Notes: generated by a model not told the origin, from the sequence alone. Shown: positions 38,276-51,299, counted from the first letter of the stretch. The stretch is DNA of 64,000 bases from Tolypeutes matacus (GCA_026826555.1 JAKSZT010054396.1:18225148-18289147), one strand, 5' to 3'. Numbers and translations are program-made.

Positions 38276-38754
38276 AGTTTTAAATAAGACCTGCCACATA
38301 GCACATTTCTACCATCAGATCAAGGGCTTTTACCTGTCATGTATTGCCACAGTTAGGCTTAAAATTGCTGGAGGAAAATTTTATGTTTCCTTGTAAATAT
38401 TTTTGTATGTATAGGGTCAATAGCGTTCATCAGCTTCTTAAAGGGGCATGTCCAAAAAAAGTTGAGAACCAGTGCTTCAGAGTAGAAAAGTTGGATTCAG
38501 TAACAGGAATATATTTATTGCTTTCAGAAGACTCCTCTTAAAATGTCTGGAGTAGTAATTGCAATGCATTTTTAGATAGTAAAACTCTAAATGTGACTTG
38601 ATGACTCTATAGAATATTTCAATTTGGGCCTGAAACTCTTGGGCACAGGGTGATGGGTAGCTGTTAGATTATCCAATTGTTTGTGCTGTGAAGGTGGGCA
38701 TAGAACAAATTATTAGCTATATGGGCCAACAAAAGTCAGCTTACGTCATAGAGT

Positions 38755-38835
38755 CTATATTGCCTCATTTGTAAAATGAGAGGTTTGACGTTGAAGATTT
38801 CCAAAGTTCCTGCCTTGGATTTTCTAGGAAAGTGA
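38755..38835 (+). repeat. MIR-like fragment
   Basis: tgcctcatttgtaaaatgag...gatttccaaagttcctgcc is the MIR / MIR3 'cctcatctgtaaaatgggg...aaggtcccttcc' pattern. Confidence 0.55.
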
Positions 38836-39395
38836 AATCAAAGCTGTTCTTGAATGAAGCCCTTTTGTGACAGAAATGAACCAGGCTTTGTATAGAAGGG
38901 AAAAAAGAGTGTCAGAGTGAGGAGAAGGGGCAAAACATCCAAGGATGTGATTACCCAGAGTCTGATTATTGAGAAAGATGAGAAAATTGGACTTATTGTG
39001 GTGAAGAGCCAGCCTAAGCAGGGCAGGAGGATGGTGGGCCATCTTTTAAGGTCCAAAGACTGATGAACCAGAGACTCAACTGCTATGTTACTCCCTGGGA
39101 CTGACTTGCCAGAACACAAGCTGCCCTTCAGTGAATGAAAACATCTTTCCTAGACTCAGAGAACTTTGATCCTCTCAGAAACAAATGTCTCCAGTCTTCC
39201 TACTTTCTACATCCCATGGTTTGGCTACCTCAGGAAAATGCTTCCCTCCAAAGATCTCAAGACACAAGTAAGTCCAAGGAATGGTGAGGCTGTTTGGAGG
39301 GTTAACCCCTTACTTTAGGTTGGATTGCCCCACATCAGCAATTTTAAACATAAATATTATGGTTTTTTAAAACTGGGTTGAGGCTACTTGTGTGT
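38836..39395. other. Unassigned non-coding sequence
   Basis: No gene or repeat recognised. Confidence 0.35.
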
Positions 39396-40149
39396 GTCTA
39401 ATATATCCTTTTGAAAATAGTTTTATCGAGATATAATTAACACACAATAAACTGCATATATTTAACGTGTACAATTTTGTAAGTATTGACATGTATACAC
39501 CCATGAAACCATCACCATAATCAAGGTAATGAATATATCCATCACCCATAAAAGTTTCCTCTTACCTTCTTGCAATCCCTTTCTCCCACTCAAATCTGTC
39601 TCCCCCTCCCCAGTAAAACACTCATCTTCTTTCTGCTACATAGATTAGTTTGGATTTTCTAGAATTGTATATAAATGGAATGAAACCAAATGCATTCCTT
39701 GTTGTCTGGCTTCATTCACTCAGCATTATTGTTTTGAGATTCATCCATGTTGTAGTATTGGTCAATAGTTCATTCCTTTTTATTGCTCAGTAGTATTCTG
39801 GTATATGCATATATCACAGTTTATCCATTCACTTGTTGAGAGGGACATTTGGGTTGCTTCTAATTTTGGGCTATTACAAATACGTTATGGACATTTGTGT
39901 CCAAGTCTTTTTACAACAATGCTTTCTTTCCTCTTGGGCAAATACCTAGGAGTGAAATGCCTAGGTCATCATATGGTAGGTGTATATTTCACTGCCAAAG
40001 AAACTTCCAAACTGTTCTCCAAAAGTGGTATCATTTTCATTTCCACTAACAGTAAATGAGTGTTTAATCTTTACCAATGCTTGATATGGTCAGTCTCTTT
40101 AATTTTAACCATTCTAATAGGGGTGCAGAGGTTATCTCATTGTGGGGTA

Positions 40150-40262
40150 CACACACACACACACACACACATACATATATATATTTTTAATGAGGTACCA
40201 GGATTGAACCTCAGCCCTCATATATTCAAAGTAACCACTCAACCATGATCTACACCTGCTCC
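40150..40262 (-). repeat. DAS-SINE unit with CA/TA microsatellite
   Basis: Minus strand: ggagcaggtgtagatcatgg...aggttcaatcctggtacctc then an A-rich tail. The adjoining (AC)n(AT)n at 40150-40185 probably grew from the tail. Confidence 0.75.
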
Positions 40263-40559
40263 ATTCACTGTGGGTTTTAATTTGCAATTCCCTAATTACT
40301 AGTGATGTTGAGCATCTTTTCGTTTACTTATTTGCCATTTATATATCTTCATTGGTGAGGTATCTGTTCAAATCTGTTGCCCTGCTTTTTTAGAAATTGG
40401 GTTGTTTTCTTACTGAGTTCTTTTTATATTCTACATATAAGCCCTTTATTGGATATATCATATGCAAATATTTTCTGATTATTCGTTGCTAGTATTTAAG
40501 AATACACTTGATTTTTATGCGTTGGTCTTGTATTCTGTAAAACTCACTTATTCTAGTAA

Positions 40560-40787
40560 CTTTTTTTTTTTTTTTGAGGTACTGGGGCTGGGGATTGAAT
40601 CCCGAACCATGTATGTGGGAAGCTGGCACTCAACCACTGAGCCACATTGGCTCCCCTGAATTGGTTTTTTCTTTTGCTTGCTTGTTGTTGTTGTTTTTTT
40701 GTTTTTAGAAGGCACCAGGAACTGAACCCAGGACCTCCCATGTGGGAAGCATCTGCTCAAAAAATGCTTGAGCCACATCTGCTCCCC
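40560..40787 (-). repeat. DAS-SINE, dimeric type
   Basis: Minus strand: ggggagcagatgtggctcaa (with a small insertion), linker with aaacaacaacaacaagca...accaattcagg, then ggagccaatgtggctcagtg and an A-run. Same order as the copies at 9660 and 12812. Confidence 0.88.
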
Positions 40788-41945
40788 TGTTTGAGTACCT
40801 TTTTTGAAGATTCCATTGGATCTTTTACATAATCATGTCATCTGTGAATAAAGACTGCTTTTTCTTCCTCTCCTATCTGGATGTCTTTTTTTTTTTTTCC
40901 CCTTGCCTTATTGCATTGGTTAGAACTACAGTACAATGTTGAATAGAAATAGTGAAAGTGAACATGCTTGTCTTCTTCCTGAATTTAGGAGGAAAACATT
41001 CAGTCTTTAACAATATAATATTAGCTGTAGTTTTTTTAAAATAGGTGTCCTTTATCAGGTTAAAAAAGTTCCCTTTTCCTAGTTTTCAGAGCTTTTAATC
41101 AGGAATTGATGTCAGATTTTGTTAAATGCCAAATGCTTTTTCTGCATCCTTTAAGATGATCATAGGTATACTTTTTTTTTTTCTCCCCTTTTTAGTTTGT
41201 TAATGTGGTGAATTACATTGATTGATTTTCAAATGTTAAACCAATCTTACATTCCTGGAATAAACTCCATTTGGTGAGGATCCTTATCATATATTGTTGT
41301 ACTCAATATGTTAAAATTTTATTAAGAATTTTTGCATTTATGTTCATGAAGATACTGGTCTGTAGTTTTCTTAAAATTTTGCTTTTGGTATCAGGGTAAT
41401 GCTGGCTGCATAAAATGAATTGGGATATATTCCCTTTTTGATATTTTAGAAGGTTTTGTGTAGAATAGGTATTATTTTTTGCTTAAATATTTGGTAGAAT
41501 TTACTGGTGAAGCCATTGGACCCTTGAGTTTTCTTTGTGGTAAGGTTTTTAACTACAAAGTCAATTTCTTTAATCAATATAGGGCTATTCAGATTATTTC
41601 TTTGAGTGAGCATGATAGTTTGTGTCTTTTGAGGAATTGGTCCATAAATTTAAATTGTCAAATTTATTTGCGTAAATTTGTTCATAATTTGTTTAGAATA
41701 TGTAATGATATGTAATGATGTAGCCTCTCTCATTCCTGATCTTGGTAATTTGTGTCTGATCTCTTTTTTTCCTGATCAATCTGGCTAGAGATTTGTCAGT
41801 TCTATTGATCTTCTCAAAAAACCATCTTTTGGTTTCATTGATAATTCTATATCGTATTTCTGTTTTCTACTTCATTTCCTTTTGATCTTGATTATTTCTT
41901 TCTACTTTTTTTGAGTTTCATCTATTCTTCTAGTTTCTTAAGGTA

Positions 41946-42394
41946 GAAATAGAATTGGAAATATTTCACTTGAATTAAGAACATAGAAGAAACTTTTCAA
42001 TAAATATATGGAAATAAATTTTAAAACATGTATGCCTAGGTCAGAACAGACCACAAAGGGAGAAATACAAAGAGTAGTGAGGGATAGAAAAAGAGAGAGA
42101 TAAACTTTTTATGCTTTCTGAATGGGTGAAGATTGAATAATACACCTAAGAATACACTTTCTAAAACAAACTGATCTCAGCTTTTTCAATTAAAAAAGGG
42201 GTAACCTGTCAAAGTCATTTTGTAATTGTTCTAGTTTCTATATAAATTATGGAAGCACTTACATTTCTCAAATCCCTGATTTTCATACTTTTTAAATGAA
42301 AACAGACTAGTTCTATGGACTAGAGAAAATGGTTTCACAAGTTATAGGAACCGAGGATTAACATGTTTAGAGTCATGAACTTACCTTGTGATCC
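41946..42394. other. Unassigned non-coding sequence
   Basis: AT-rich, no gene recognised. Confidence 0.35.
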
Positions 42395-42400
42395 TCTAGA

Positions 42401-42706
42401 ACAGGGGTCAGCAAAATTTGTTTGTAGTTAATATTTTTCTGTAGTAAATATTTTTAATAACATTTTATGCTTTACAAGCTATATATGGTTTCTGTTCCTT
42501 ATTTTCCTTTTGTTTTCTTACATACCTTCAAAAATGAAAACCATTCTTAACTCACAAAAAATTATGGAATGGACACCTGAGCTAAAGATGGTTTTCAAAT
42601 TATTGAAGGGTTGTAAAAAGCAGCAGCAGCAGCAGCAGAGATGTATATGGCCTAAAATATTTACTCTCTGGCCCTTTACAGAAAGAGTTTGCCAACCGCC
42701 TGTTCT
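42401..42706. repeat. hAT-type non-autonomous DNA transposon
   Basis: Ends CAGGGGTCAGCAAAATTTG and ...AGTTTGCCAACCGCCTG form imperfect terminal inverted repeats. Flanking 8-mers CTCTAGAA and TTCTAGGA look like a decayed 8-bp target duplication. Internal 'tatggcctaaaatatttact' and 'ctggccctttacagaaag' match a common mammalian hAT element. A (CAG)6 tract lies at about 42619-42638. Confidence 0.8.
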
Positions 42707-44659
42707 AGGATATTATTATAAAATACTTTGAAATGAACATTGCATTTTCGTATATTGTTTATGGGCCAGATTAATTAAGCCAAGGTATTGGCGTTAAGTT
42801 AGATACTTGGTGGCAGCTTCTTATCCGCAGTCCTCAAACTGTTTTGTTGTTGTTGTTGTTTTAAGTGTGTGAGTATTAAATGTATGTGGTATGAAAAAGC
42901 AGCTGAAGGTCTGAATTTTATTGTCAGCTGAAAATTAATTGTGAGTAATTATGTTTGATTTCTCAGAGATTGGAAGACTTGGCTTCTTGGTTTGGAAGCA
43001 CTGCTGAGACTTGGTTCTTTGGAAGTAGACAAGGTATAGTCTTGATGGTCTAATTCTTGGGTCTTTAAGTTTCCCGTTTTATGAGTTATTTATTGACACT
43101 TGTATAGAAGTAATTCTATTCCAGACATTGTTTTAAGATTTTATGTTTTGGGTTTGACTCCTTTTCTATAAAATGGGCATAATAATGATGATAATCATAC
43201 CTCCTTAATAAGGTTGCTGAGGAGATTGTACATGGTCAAGTAGCTTTCCTAATAAGTTCACATGGCTAATAAGTGATGGAGCCAGAATCCAGGGCTTAAC
43301 CACACTGTCTAGTACGTTAAGCTCTCCCTCCTCAGCGTCCTCCCTTTCCTACCTGGCTTCCCCAATTCTAACAGGTTGCCACTGGTGGAGGTGATATGTG
43401 ACTGGAAAGTTCCAGTAAATACTCTTTTTCTTGAACTACAAGATTTGCAACACCTTTAAAGCCATGTTCAATTTTAATTTGTGATACAGAATAATGTTTT
43501 GTCAATCTTTATTTAAATCTCTTAATGAATTAAAAATGTATGAGGAGACCCAGAATGTTTTAGAAAGAAAGAAAGTATGAAAGTATGAAGAAGTATGAAA
43601 CTAAGGAAATTAAGAACTCTGAAAGATCTACTCTTTAGGTTCCTTTGACATGAAACCAGAATTCGAAATTTGGAGGTAGCCAAAGAGCTTTCCCTGGATT
43701 AGCTTGATGTGGATCAATTGTAAACCAAATTGTTTTTTTTCCAAATGAATCTCTCTGGGGTAATCAATCACTGCATATCGATTATGATTCTGACAGTATT
43801 AAAGGTCAAGAAACAAAAAAAAAACCCAAACCCAAACACGTCATTCATTGTAAACTACCTTCTCAGATTCATTCTTCTGAATATACATCTCCCCAACGAC
43901 ACTGATTTTCTTCCTTGGAAATGGGTAGTAATCTGTCTGTCCTATGCTCAGCTCCACACAGTAGTGAGTTATTCCCAGGCACTACCCTGGGCTAGATGTG
44001 ATTTAGCTCTCCTACAAGCTCAAGGTTCTTGGTTTTCCAACCCTTTATATGTAAATGCAGTGCTTTCTTATATGTTAAGCAGTGTGGGTCTTTCTTAGCC
44101 TAGCAGGCGACCAGGGTTTGACATATAAAGGCACCAGGTAAAACTAAGCTGTTGGCAGGCCACAGGTTTTTCACTTTTTCTTGGACTTCAGGAAACTCCT
44201 GTACCTTCTTGAGTGCCTAAAGCCTTTTACTTTTATCCAAGCTTGTTCTTCCCCAAGTACCCCAGGCTCTAGTGGCAACTTCCAATGCACTAAATACATT
44301 TTAAAGTCCCATTCCTTATGTCCTTAGCTATTGGTTACTCAAATTTATTGTCTAGTTAAAGTAACTTTAGGTCTGCTTCTTGCGGGAGGGGAGGTTGGTT
44401 TTCTACTGTAGAAGTCATATGTCTGTCTTCATTTTGATGAATCCAGAAAATACAGATAAGCAAATAGCATCATCTGTAACCCAATCATCCACAGTCAACT
44501 TGTGCATTTTAGTAGATATCCTCAAAGTGTTGCGCATATATATATATATTTTCAAAAACGTGATCACTTAGTACAATACTGATCTGTAGCCTTTAAAAAT
44601 TTTTTTCTGAACCTATAAATCTCCTACAGCATCAATTTTAATGCTCTCACATAAGTAAC
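42707..44659. other. Unassigned non-coding sequence with MIR fragment
   Basis: 43160-43310 (aaaatgggcataataatg...cctccttaataaggttgctg, then an antisense-like piece) has MIR landmarks. (GTT)n near 42845. The 43730-44098 plus-strand frame has no domain. (TA)n near 44536. Confidence 0.4.
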
Positions 44660-45051
44660 AGTTAGACCTGGTTCAAAGGGGCTCGGAGACGAATCAAAAT
44701 TCAAGCGGAGAAAGTTTATTACAGGGCCTTGCGCAGCGGGGGTCTGAAGAGAGACTTCAGCCAGTCTGATTTGGGCTGGCCCTTAAATAGCATGTGGACG
44801 GGGTGTTAGTGAGCACTAGGGAAAAATACTGACTTTTACTCTGTTGGGAGGGGGTCTTAGGGAGGAAGAGGCGGAGTGTTGGAATGTTCAATAGGATATG
44901 TGACAATCTTGCAACAGGTTTTGAGGTAAGGCATAACCGGTTTTTTAGGGGCAGAAGGTGAGGGTTTTGGCCATTTGTCATGGGGGCAGGGGAGATTGGC
45001 TGGAGCCGGCTGGGGATCACAGGTAGGTTATTTCGCCAAGTCGGGCTAACA
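44660..45051 (-). repeat. Solitary ERV LTR with 5-bp duplication
   Basis: A 392-bp element, minus strand TGTTAGCCCGACTTGG... to ...GAACCAGGTCTAACT, flanked by GTAAC at 44655-44659 and 45052-45056. It contains AATAAA followed by the U5-like cttgaattttgattcgtctc, and a TTTAAGGGCC TATA-like box near 44780. The ends are inverted (TGTTAG / CTAACT). Class I-type solitary LTR. Confidence 0.88.
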
Positions 45052-45056
45052 GTAAC

Positions 45057-45605
45057 ATACTTTATTTAATGAATCTCTGTCATCCACAGGTCCCATTTTA
45101 GGAGGATTTTCATGTTGAAGATGGACACCAATAGAGAACCGAGAACAGAGGTGACATGATGTGATGTTTGGTTGTCACTTAATGGGGAGGACAAGTGTGT
45201 ATTTGTAGTCAAGTATGGGATAGGAGGAGTCTGTCACGTTGGGCTTTTTGAAATTGTGGGTTTTCACTTATGGAACAAATGGTGCCATTATATCCTCAGC
45301 ACCAAGGTATAAATATTACATTGAAACATTCTTGAGGTACCTGCCATCTCACTATGCCATGCACTTCAAAGTGATACTAGGGCACTATAATAAAGTGTAC
45401 TTTTAATGACATATGATCTAACATTTATTTGTATGGAACAACTTTCAAAGATAATAAAAATTTAGTTCTATATATAATATATAAAGATTTCTTCATACTT
45501 GGGGGTGAAGAAAATGTCATTATTTGGTGCCCTCACTTGAAAAGGGCAGTAAGAAGTGTCCTATATTAGTCATTTTTAGAGGGTCCTTCAATATTTAGGC
45601 TGTAC
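45057..45605. other. Unassigned non-coding sequence
   Basis: No gene recognised. Confidence 0.35.
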
Positions 45606-45619
45606 AAAGACCCCAGGGC

Positions 45620-45657
45620 CTTGTAATCTAAGCATCTTTTAAAATAAAAAAATAAAA
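45620..45657 (+). repeat. Extremely 5'-truncated retro-insertion (38 bp)
   Basis: cttgtaatctaagcatcttt plus an A-rich tail is the very 3' end of the retroelement at 53111-54627 (tgtaatctaagtatctttt). Flanked by AAAGACCCCAGGGC at 45606-45619 and 45658-45671. A complete retrotransposition event that kept only about 25 bp of body. Confidence 0.85.
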
Positions 45658-45671
45658 AAAGACCCCAGGGC

Positions 45672-47825
45672 TTAACTCTAAGAAAAGAATTGGAGGAACG
45701 TGGATAACCCTTTGGTTTTCCAGTTTATTGAGTTGCTGTGAGGATGCCCCTATAAAGGCCCTCAAGTCTCCTCAAATTCAGGCAACTGCCCCTATAGCTC
45801 CACTAACTCTGGGCTAGTCTGGCTTCAGTGAACTTACTTCACTGCTGCTCTGAATACTTATGTGCATAGTACAGAGCTTCCCAAGGAGCCTTGCGGCTTT
45901 CTCCTCTCCAAGCTGTCTCTGCCTCAGGAAGCTGAATGTGAGTACTGTGACAGTGTTAGCCACTATCAGAACTGGAAACTCCCAGCCACCCCAATGGATC
46001 CAGAATTCATCCTTCAACTTGGACAGTTCATCCTTAGAGACTTGCTGGCGCCTGCCATTTGAAGAGTAAAAGGCACAGGAACATGACAGATTGTGCTAAA
46101 ATCTTTGCTCAAAGAAACTGTAATTAAGGGAAAATGCTAATTGCAGAAAAAACCTGGCATTTTAAGAGAAAAAATTTCTCTAAGCTGAATCAAGTTTTGT
46201 TGTTTATTATCTTTATTACAGAAAAGGAAAAAATATTTTAACAGCTCTTTGCCTCCCTTAAAATTTTCTTAAACAGCAACTATTGTGTTTCAGCAATTCC
46301 ATGACAGCTTCAGGCATGAGGCAGAGCCCTGACCAAATTGGTTAACATTTCCCCAGGGAAGCAAAACAGCTTTTGGGTGAATTCTCTAGTCCAGAAGCAA
46401 GGTGTAGAGCGACCTCTGGCTGCTGATTCAGTTGCTCTGATGATTCCTGTCTATTTCCCAGCCTAGGCACTGAAGTTGTTACCCCATCTTATTAAATTGA
46501 GTTGAAGGGACACTGCTGACAGGGATAATAACAGTAAGGTCCCAATGTTGCTTGCCATGTGGTTGAACCTGGCTAATGCGATTAATCTCTATATTTCCAG
46601 ATCAAATACCACTAACTCCTGAAGTATTTCCTGTCTTTCCTATATAAAATGAATCCTCTTTGTGTTTCCCAAAATTCTCAACACATACCTGGTCCCTTGA
46701 CTTAATAGTTGAGTTTTCTCTCTTCAACTGAGCTTTTTGAGAGCAGGAACTAGACTCATCTCTAACATTTTTCAGTATTTGAACTAAAGCTTTAGAATAT
46801 TTCAGCTCAGTTCCTCCATGACTACCCCTTACTTGATTCTTTCTCTACCAAGTAACTGTGAACATCTCCTCCTGGATACTGCATTTACCCCTGGGCAAGG
46901 CTTCTCTGACTTCTATGGAATCATAAATATCAAGGCAACTGTTAACTTGTACCCCTAAAGATCTAGAGATTTGGTGTGACCTGAAATTTCTTAGTGGTTC
47001 ATACTTCCTCTCAAAATCAATCCAAGTGTTATATTTTGTATGCTTTACTACATGTAATAAGTTTTTTCATACAGTTTCTGGAAAATTTGCACAATTTCAT
47101 AGTTCCCAGAGGGGTAGTTTGAGAAGCATGGAGCTAAGTAGTGGATAACATTACAACTCATTGTGCACCCTCTCCCAGTAAGGCATCAGATGGAGATCTA
47201 TGAGGAAGTTCTGAGATCAGTGAAATGAGGGGCCTGGGGGAGCAGTATCCAGGCAGCAGTTACCTTCCTCAGTTGTATCTTATTCTGCCTAACAAAAGGT
47301 TTGTTCCTCATGGGACTTCAGAATTATTTGGAGCCAAAGTTTGACTGCGTTCTTAATTGCTGAAATAATACCTCATAGATTGGTGAGAAGATATAATGTT
47401 AACGGAGATATATTTCGAATTCTTTAAAATTCTACATACATTACCTAATGTGTTGTTTCAAGGTGACCTTAAAATATGAATGTAAACATTTGCAACCTAC
47501 CTTTTTTAAGAAAAATGAGAAGATCTTTAAAATATTTCCCCTGTAAAGTTTTTCTATTTTTAAGGTGTTAGTTTAAACTGAGTATTTCACTGGGAGGAGC
47601 AGCCCCCACTTGCTAGCTAATGTCTATTCTGTCTCATTCATTCTTGTGATTTATAAAGAAACCCTATACAACAATGAAAGAATGAATTTCACACACATTA
47701 GGGTTATTAAAAAGGAAATTATATAAGAATACATAGTTTTTTCCTATATGAAATTTAAAAACTTGTAAAACCAAACTATATATTTAGAAACATACACATG
47801 CTGAAGTTATAAAGAAAAGCAAGAG
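45672..47825. other. Unassigned non-coding sequence with L2-like piece
   Basis: 46720-46790 (ctctcttcaactgagctttt...gagcaggaactagactc) resembles L2. The rest is unassigned. Confidence 0.4.
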
Positions 47826-47827
47826 AT

Positions 47828-48182
47828 GCTTTAGTTTGCCAGGGATGCTATACTACTATGACAAATGCCACTTACTGGTTTAAACAAAAGGACTTTCTCA
47901 GTTTTGGAAGCTAGAAGTTCAAAATCAGGGAGTCAGCAGGCCATGCTTTCTCCATGGTCGCTGGCTCCTTCACATGGCAATCTGTCTCCCACTTAAATTG
48001 TGTTAAAATCTCCTCTGCATATGACTCTAGTCATATTGGATTAAGGCCCACCCTGATGTAGTTTGGCCTCATCTTAATAGGATCTTTGAGGATCCTATTT
48101 ACAAAGGAGCTCACATCCACAGGACCAGGGATTAGGATTTGAACATGTCTTTGTGGGGGGCATGACTCAATCCCTGGCAAAT
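47828..48182 (-). repeat. MaLR-type LTR, antisense
   Basis: tgctttagtttgccagggat...atactactatgacaaatgcc...tttggaagctagaagttcaa...gggcatgactcaatccctgg is the reverse complement of a MaLR LTR (MLT1-like). Confidence 0.75.
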
Positions 48183-49100
48183 GATAAGCGAAGAACTCAG
48201 GATGAAGTTAATGCTGGGAGGAAGGGAGAAAGGGGAATGTGATCAAGGAGGGTAACTCATGGGCTGCAATGGCCTGAGAAATATTCTATTGTATGCTGGG
48301 TAGTTGGTAAATGAGTTCGTTATATCATTCCTATGTTTTTGCATGCATAAAACAAAATTTTTAAAAACTTAAAAAAGGGAAAATGTGAATGGGATATGAA
48401 TATTAAGGACGAAACAAAAATTATGTCTTTGAAACAAATTTTGTTATTGGGATGACTCACAGGTCAACATTTTGGTGCCAGCAATGGGTAGGAAAAGAGA
48501 ATACTTATAACTGGGCTCCTGTTCCCAGACTTAGATAGAAAAAAAATCTAATAGACCAACTAGGATCAAGCAGCTGGTTAAGATTAAAAAAAAAATTAGT
48601 TTCTAGACAGCCACATGATAAAAGTATAAGTAATTTTTACCTTAGGCTTACACATTCATCAAATTGAACAAAAGTTACATCAATTATTTGGATTAAGAGA
48701 AGAGCATCATAAGATAAAGGTGTCAATACGTTAGAAATGCTAAAAAAAATTTATTTGACTTGAGATTCAGGTAACATTGGCCACAGCATTTATAACATGA
48801 ACTAAGCAACAGTTTTATTAAGACAGACCAATGCAGGAAAGACTATTAACTTAGAGTAAATAACTTAAAAAAAAACATGTACTAGTTTTTTACTGGTTCC
48901 TTTTTAAGCAAGAATATGGATAATTAAGGTAAAGTAAATTTAAGTAGATGAACTTTTCACTTAATAAATTCTTATTTTTCTTTGTTATGTGCATAGCACT
49001 GATCTGGGTAAAGATGAAAAATGGTACTTGATCCAAATTTACCTAAATGCTGGTATAACAGGCTTTGATATATAAGCACATACATGGAATAGCAGTGCAA
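48183..49100. other. Unassigned non-coding sequence
   Basis: No gene recognised. 48230-48360 (gttcgttatatcattcctat...gcatgcataaaacaaaattt) resembles an old LINE 3' end. Confidence 0.4.
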
Positions 49101-49104
49101 GGCA

Positions 49105-49700
49105 GACGCTAATTCCAACAAACATTTGAGCACCTACTAAGTGCCAGCACTGTGCACGGTGATGGGGTGGAGATGAAAAACAAATTTCCCTCCTTGAAAG
49201 AGTCTAGTAGGAGAGACAGACAGGTGCAATAAAACAAATGGAATCTGCTGAACAAAGTGCTGTAATAGTGGCGTGACACTGTGGAGGCCTAGAAAAAAGG
49301 CACATGCCCCAGTCTGAGAAAATCAGAGAAGGCTTTCAGAGGAAGTGATGCTGAACCTAAGACTCGAAGGATGAATAAGAGTTATGAAGGCAGATGAAGG
49401 GTGGGTATTCTCAGGAAGAGGAAACAGCATAAGCAAAGGCATAGAGAGAACATTAGCTTCCAGGGAACAGCAAGCACCATGACGTAAGTCAAGGGCATGG
49501 TGGGTAGGTATAGCAGGAGATGAGACTAGAGGAATAGGTGAGGACAGACCAAATCACGAGGGATCTTGTGCACCAGCAAAGGAGTTTGGGCTTTTTCCTG
49601 AAGGTAATGCGACACCATAGAAGCCTATGAAGTGGGAGAGTGACCTGATCAGGTTTGTGTTTCAGTTTCTTCTGGGAGCAGTGGGGAGAGTCAGGCTGAA
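49105..49700 (-). repeat. L2 LINE, antisense
   Basis: aacatttgagcacctactaa, gtgccagcactgtgcacggt, gagagacagacaggtgcaat, ggaagtgatgctgaacctaa, ggagtttgggctttttcctg, gagtgacctgatcaggtttg follow reversed L2 order over about 600 bp. Confidence 0.8.
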
Positions 49701-50569
49701 GGGAGATGAGAATGGAGGCTGACTAGCAGCAAGGAGGCATGCACAGAAATGTAAATTGAAGTCATGGAATATATCTTCCTGGAAAGGTGGACAAAGGAGA
49801 AAAAGAGGTTCAGGAAAAAACTCTAGGTAACAACAGCATCTCAGGTCAGGATTACCTACATAATTTTCAGGGCCCATTGCAAAATTGGGCCCCATTTTCA
49901 AAAACAGGATAAATGTGTTAAATGTACTAACATATAAAGCTTTTTCCTTCTGTGGTCCCTCTCTTAACCCTTAATCACAGTCTTTTTTTTCCTATTTAAT
50001 GTCATGCTCTCTCAAACACTGGGATATTTGTAGGGCAAACGTGGACCCTCACAGGCATCCAGGGAGCTTGCCCTGTGACATGGCACGAGCACGTGGTATA
50101 CTGGCTGCAGAATCCCCCCAACCACCAGACTGACACTATGTGCTGGCCAGGCTTGCAGCGCCAGCCAGGTCTCTCCCCCTCCCATGGCCTCACTGCCCCA
50201 ATCCATGGTGGATGGGCAACTCCTGAAGTTTTTGCAACCCCTGCTCTGGGATGCACTAGAAACATGGGAGTGGGGGTGGGAGGATTGTTCCCATGGAGTC
50301 TTCCACTGAATATGCTCTGGTGCTGCCAGCCCAGGGCCTGAACACTTGCTGCCTTGCCCCATCTTGAGATGCCATGGTGCACACATGCCAACCCTGACCC
50401 TCTCTGTGCTCTTTTAGGCCCCATCAGAGGAGCAAGGTAAAGTAGTCACCTGGGGAATGTTGGTTGGGTGGTGCCCTGGGTGCCAGGGAGCAGGGGAGTA
50501 GGCTGGCACAAACTTATCTTGGGGAGGTGACAGGAGATGGGACAGAACATGTGAAGGCTCCAAGCCCGG

Positions 50570-50980
50570 GTACATGCTCCATTGTCCCTCAAAGATAAAG
50601 TTATTAAATAGCAATGCTTTGGGAAGCAGCTGTGGCTCAATCAGTAGGGCTCCCGTTTACCATATGGGAGGCCCCGGGTTCGGTTCCCGGGGCCTCCTGG
50701 TGAAGGCAAGCCCGCCCGCACGGCGTGGTTAGCTGACCCAGCGAGCACAAGCAGCAAGGGGGGATAAATGAATAAATAAAATCTTAAAAAAAAAATAAAT
50801 AAATAAATAAATAGCAATGCTTCAATGTGTGTTGAATTGTAACAAATATACCACACTAATGAAAAATGTTAATGGGGGAAAATGTAGGAGGGGGAGAGAG
50901 TGGGGAATATGGGAATCACCTATATTTTTTATGTAACATTTATGTAATCTAAAGTTTAAAAATTTAAAAAATTTTTAAAA
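50570..50980 (+). repeat. 3' end of the non-coding xenarthran retroelement
   Basis: Shares tagcaatgct, gaattgtaacaaatataccac, actaatgaaaaatgtt, gggaatcacctatatttttt and atgtaacatttatgtaatct with the copies at 52334-52741 and 53111-54627. It is split by a DAS-SINE at 50619. Tail A/T-rich. The left limit is uncertain. Confidence 0.75.
50619..50808 (+). repeat. DAS-SINE, young GC-rich subfamily
   Basis: gggaagcagctgtggctcaa...cggttcccggggcctcctgg...acggcgtggttagctgaccc and an A/AAAT tail. Target duplication AAATAGCAATGCT at 50606-50618 and 50809-50821, inserted into the retroelement 3' end. Confidence 0.93.
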
Positions 50981-51299
50981 AGAATTTCAAGATGGCAACT
51001 GCAGAACATTAAACCCTGAGATCAGGGCCCTTCTGAGCTTAGGGCCTGTGGCACTGCACTGATCCCCCACTCATGAAACCAGCCCTGCCTCAGGCTGGGC
51101 AAAAGCCGAGGAGGCCCACTAATGAGACAGAACAGCCTGGGATGTATATGTGACCAAGAAACAGCTTAGCTTTAAAAACCTGTTTCAGAAATACTATTTT
51201 TCAAGAGCCATTCTTTCATATATACCTCATATACTTAATATACTTTAGCAAATTAATATTTTTCAAAGTTCAATGTTAGAAACATAATCCAAAGAAAAT

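Larger units (their letters stand above)
39400..41945 (-). repeat. L1 LINE, antisense, with two SINE insertions
   Basis: Begins with the reversed old-L1 3' end (ttttatcgagatataattaa, cacaataaactgcatatatt, catgaaaccatcaccataat) and proceeds through antisense ORF2 (ggcaaatacctaggagtga, ttggttagaactacagtac, ccatcttttggtttcattga). Decayed throughout. SINEs interrupt it at about 40165-40262 and 40560-40787. Confidence 0.88.
49845..51090. repeat. Old DNA-transposon-like element split by later insertions
   Basis: The left part (caggattacctacataattt...cagggcccattgcaaaattg) and the right part at 50980-51090 (gaatttcaagatggcaactg...agggcccttctgagcttagg...tcatgaaaccagccctgcct) are the two ends of one common mammalian element with inverted ends. 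The middle has been replaced by a retroelement 3' end and a DAS-SINE, plus about 600 bp of unassigned GC-moderate sequence at 49990-50570. Confidence 0.5.

Noticed and set aside
50002..50424. Overlapping frames of 124-140 residues on minus and 88 on plus
   Set aside because: Several overlapping frames, none with a domain or codon signature; lies in a repeat-disrupted segment.
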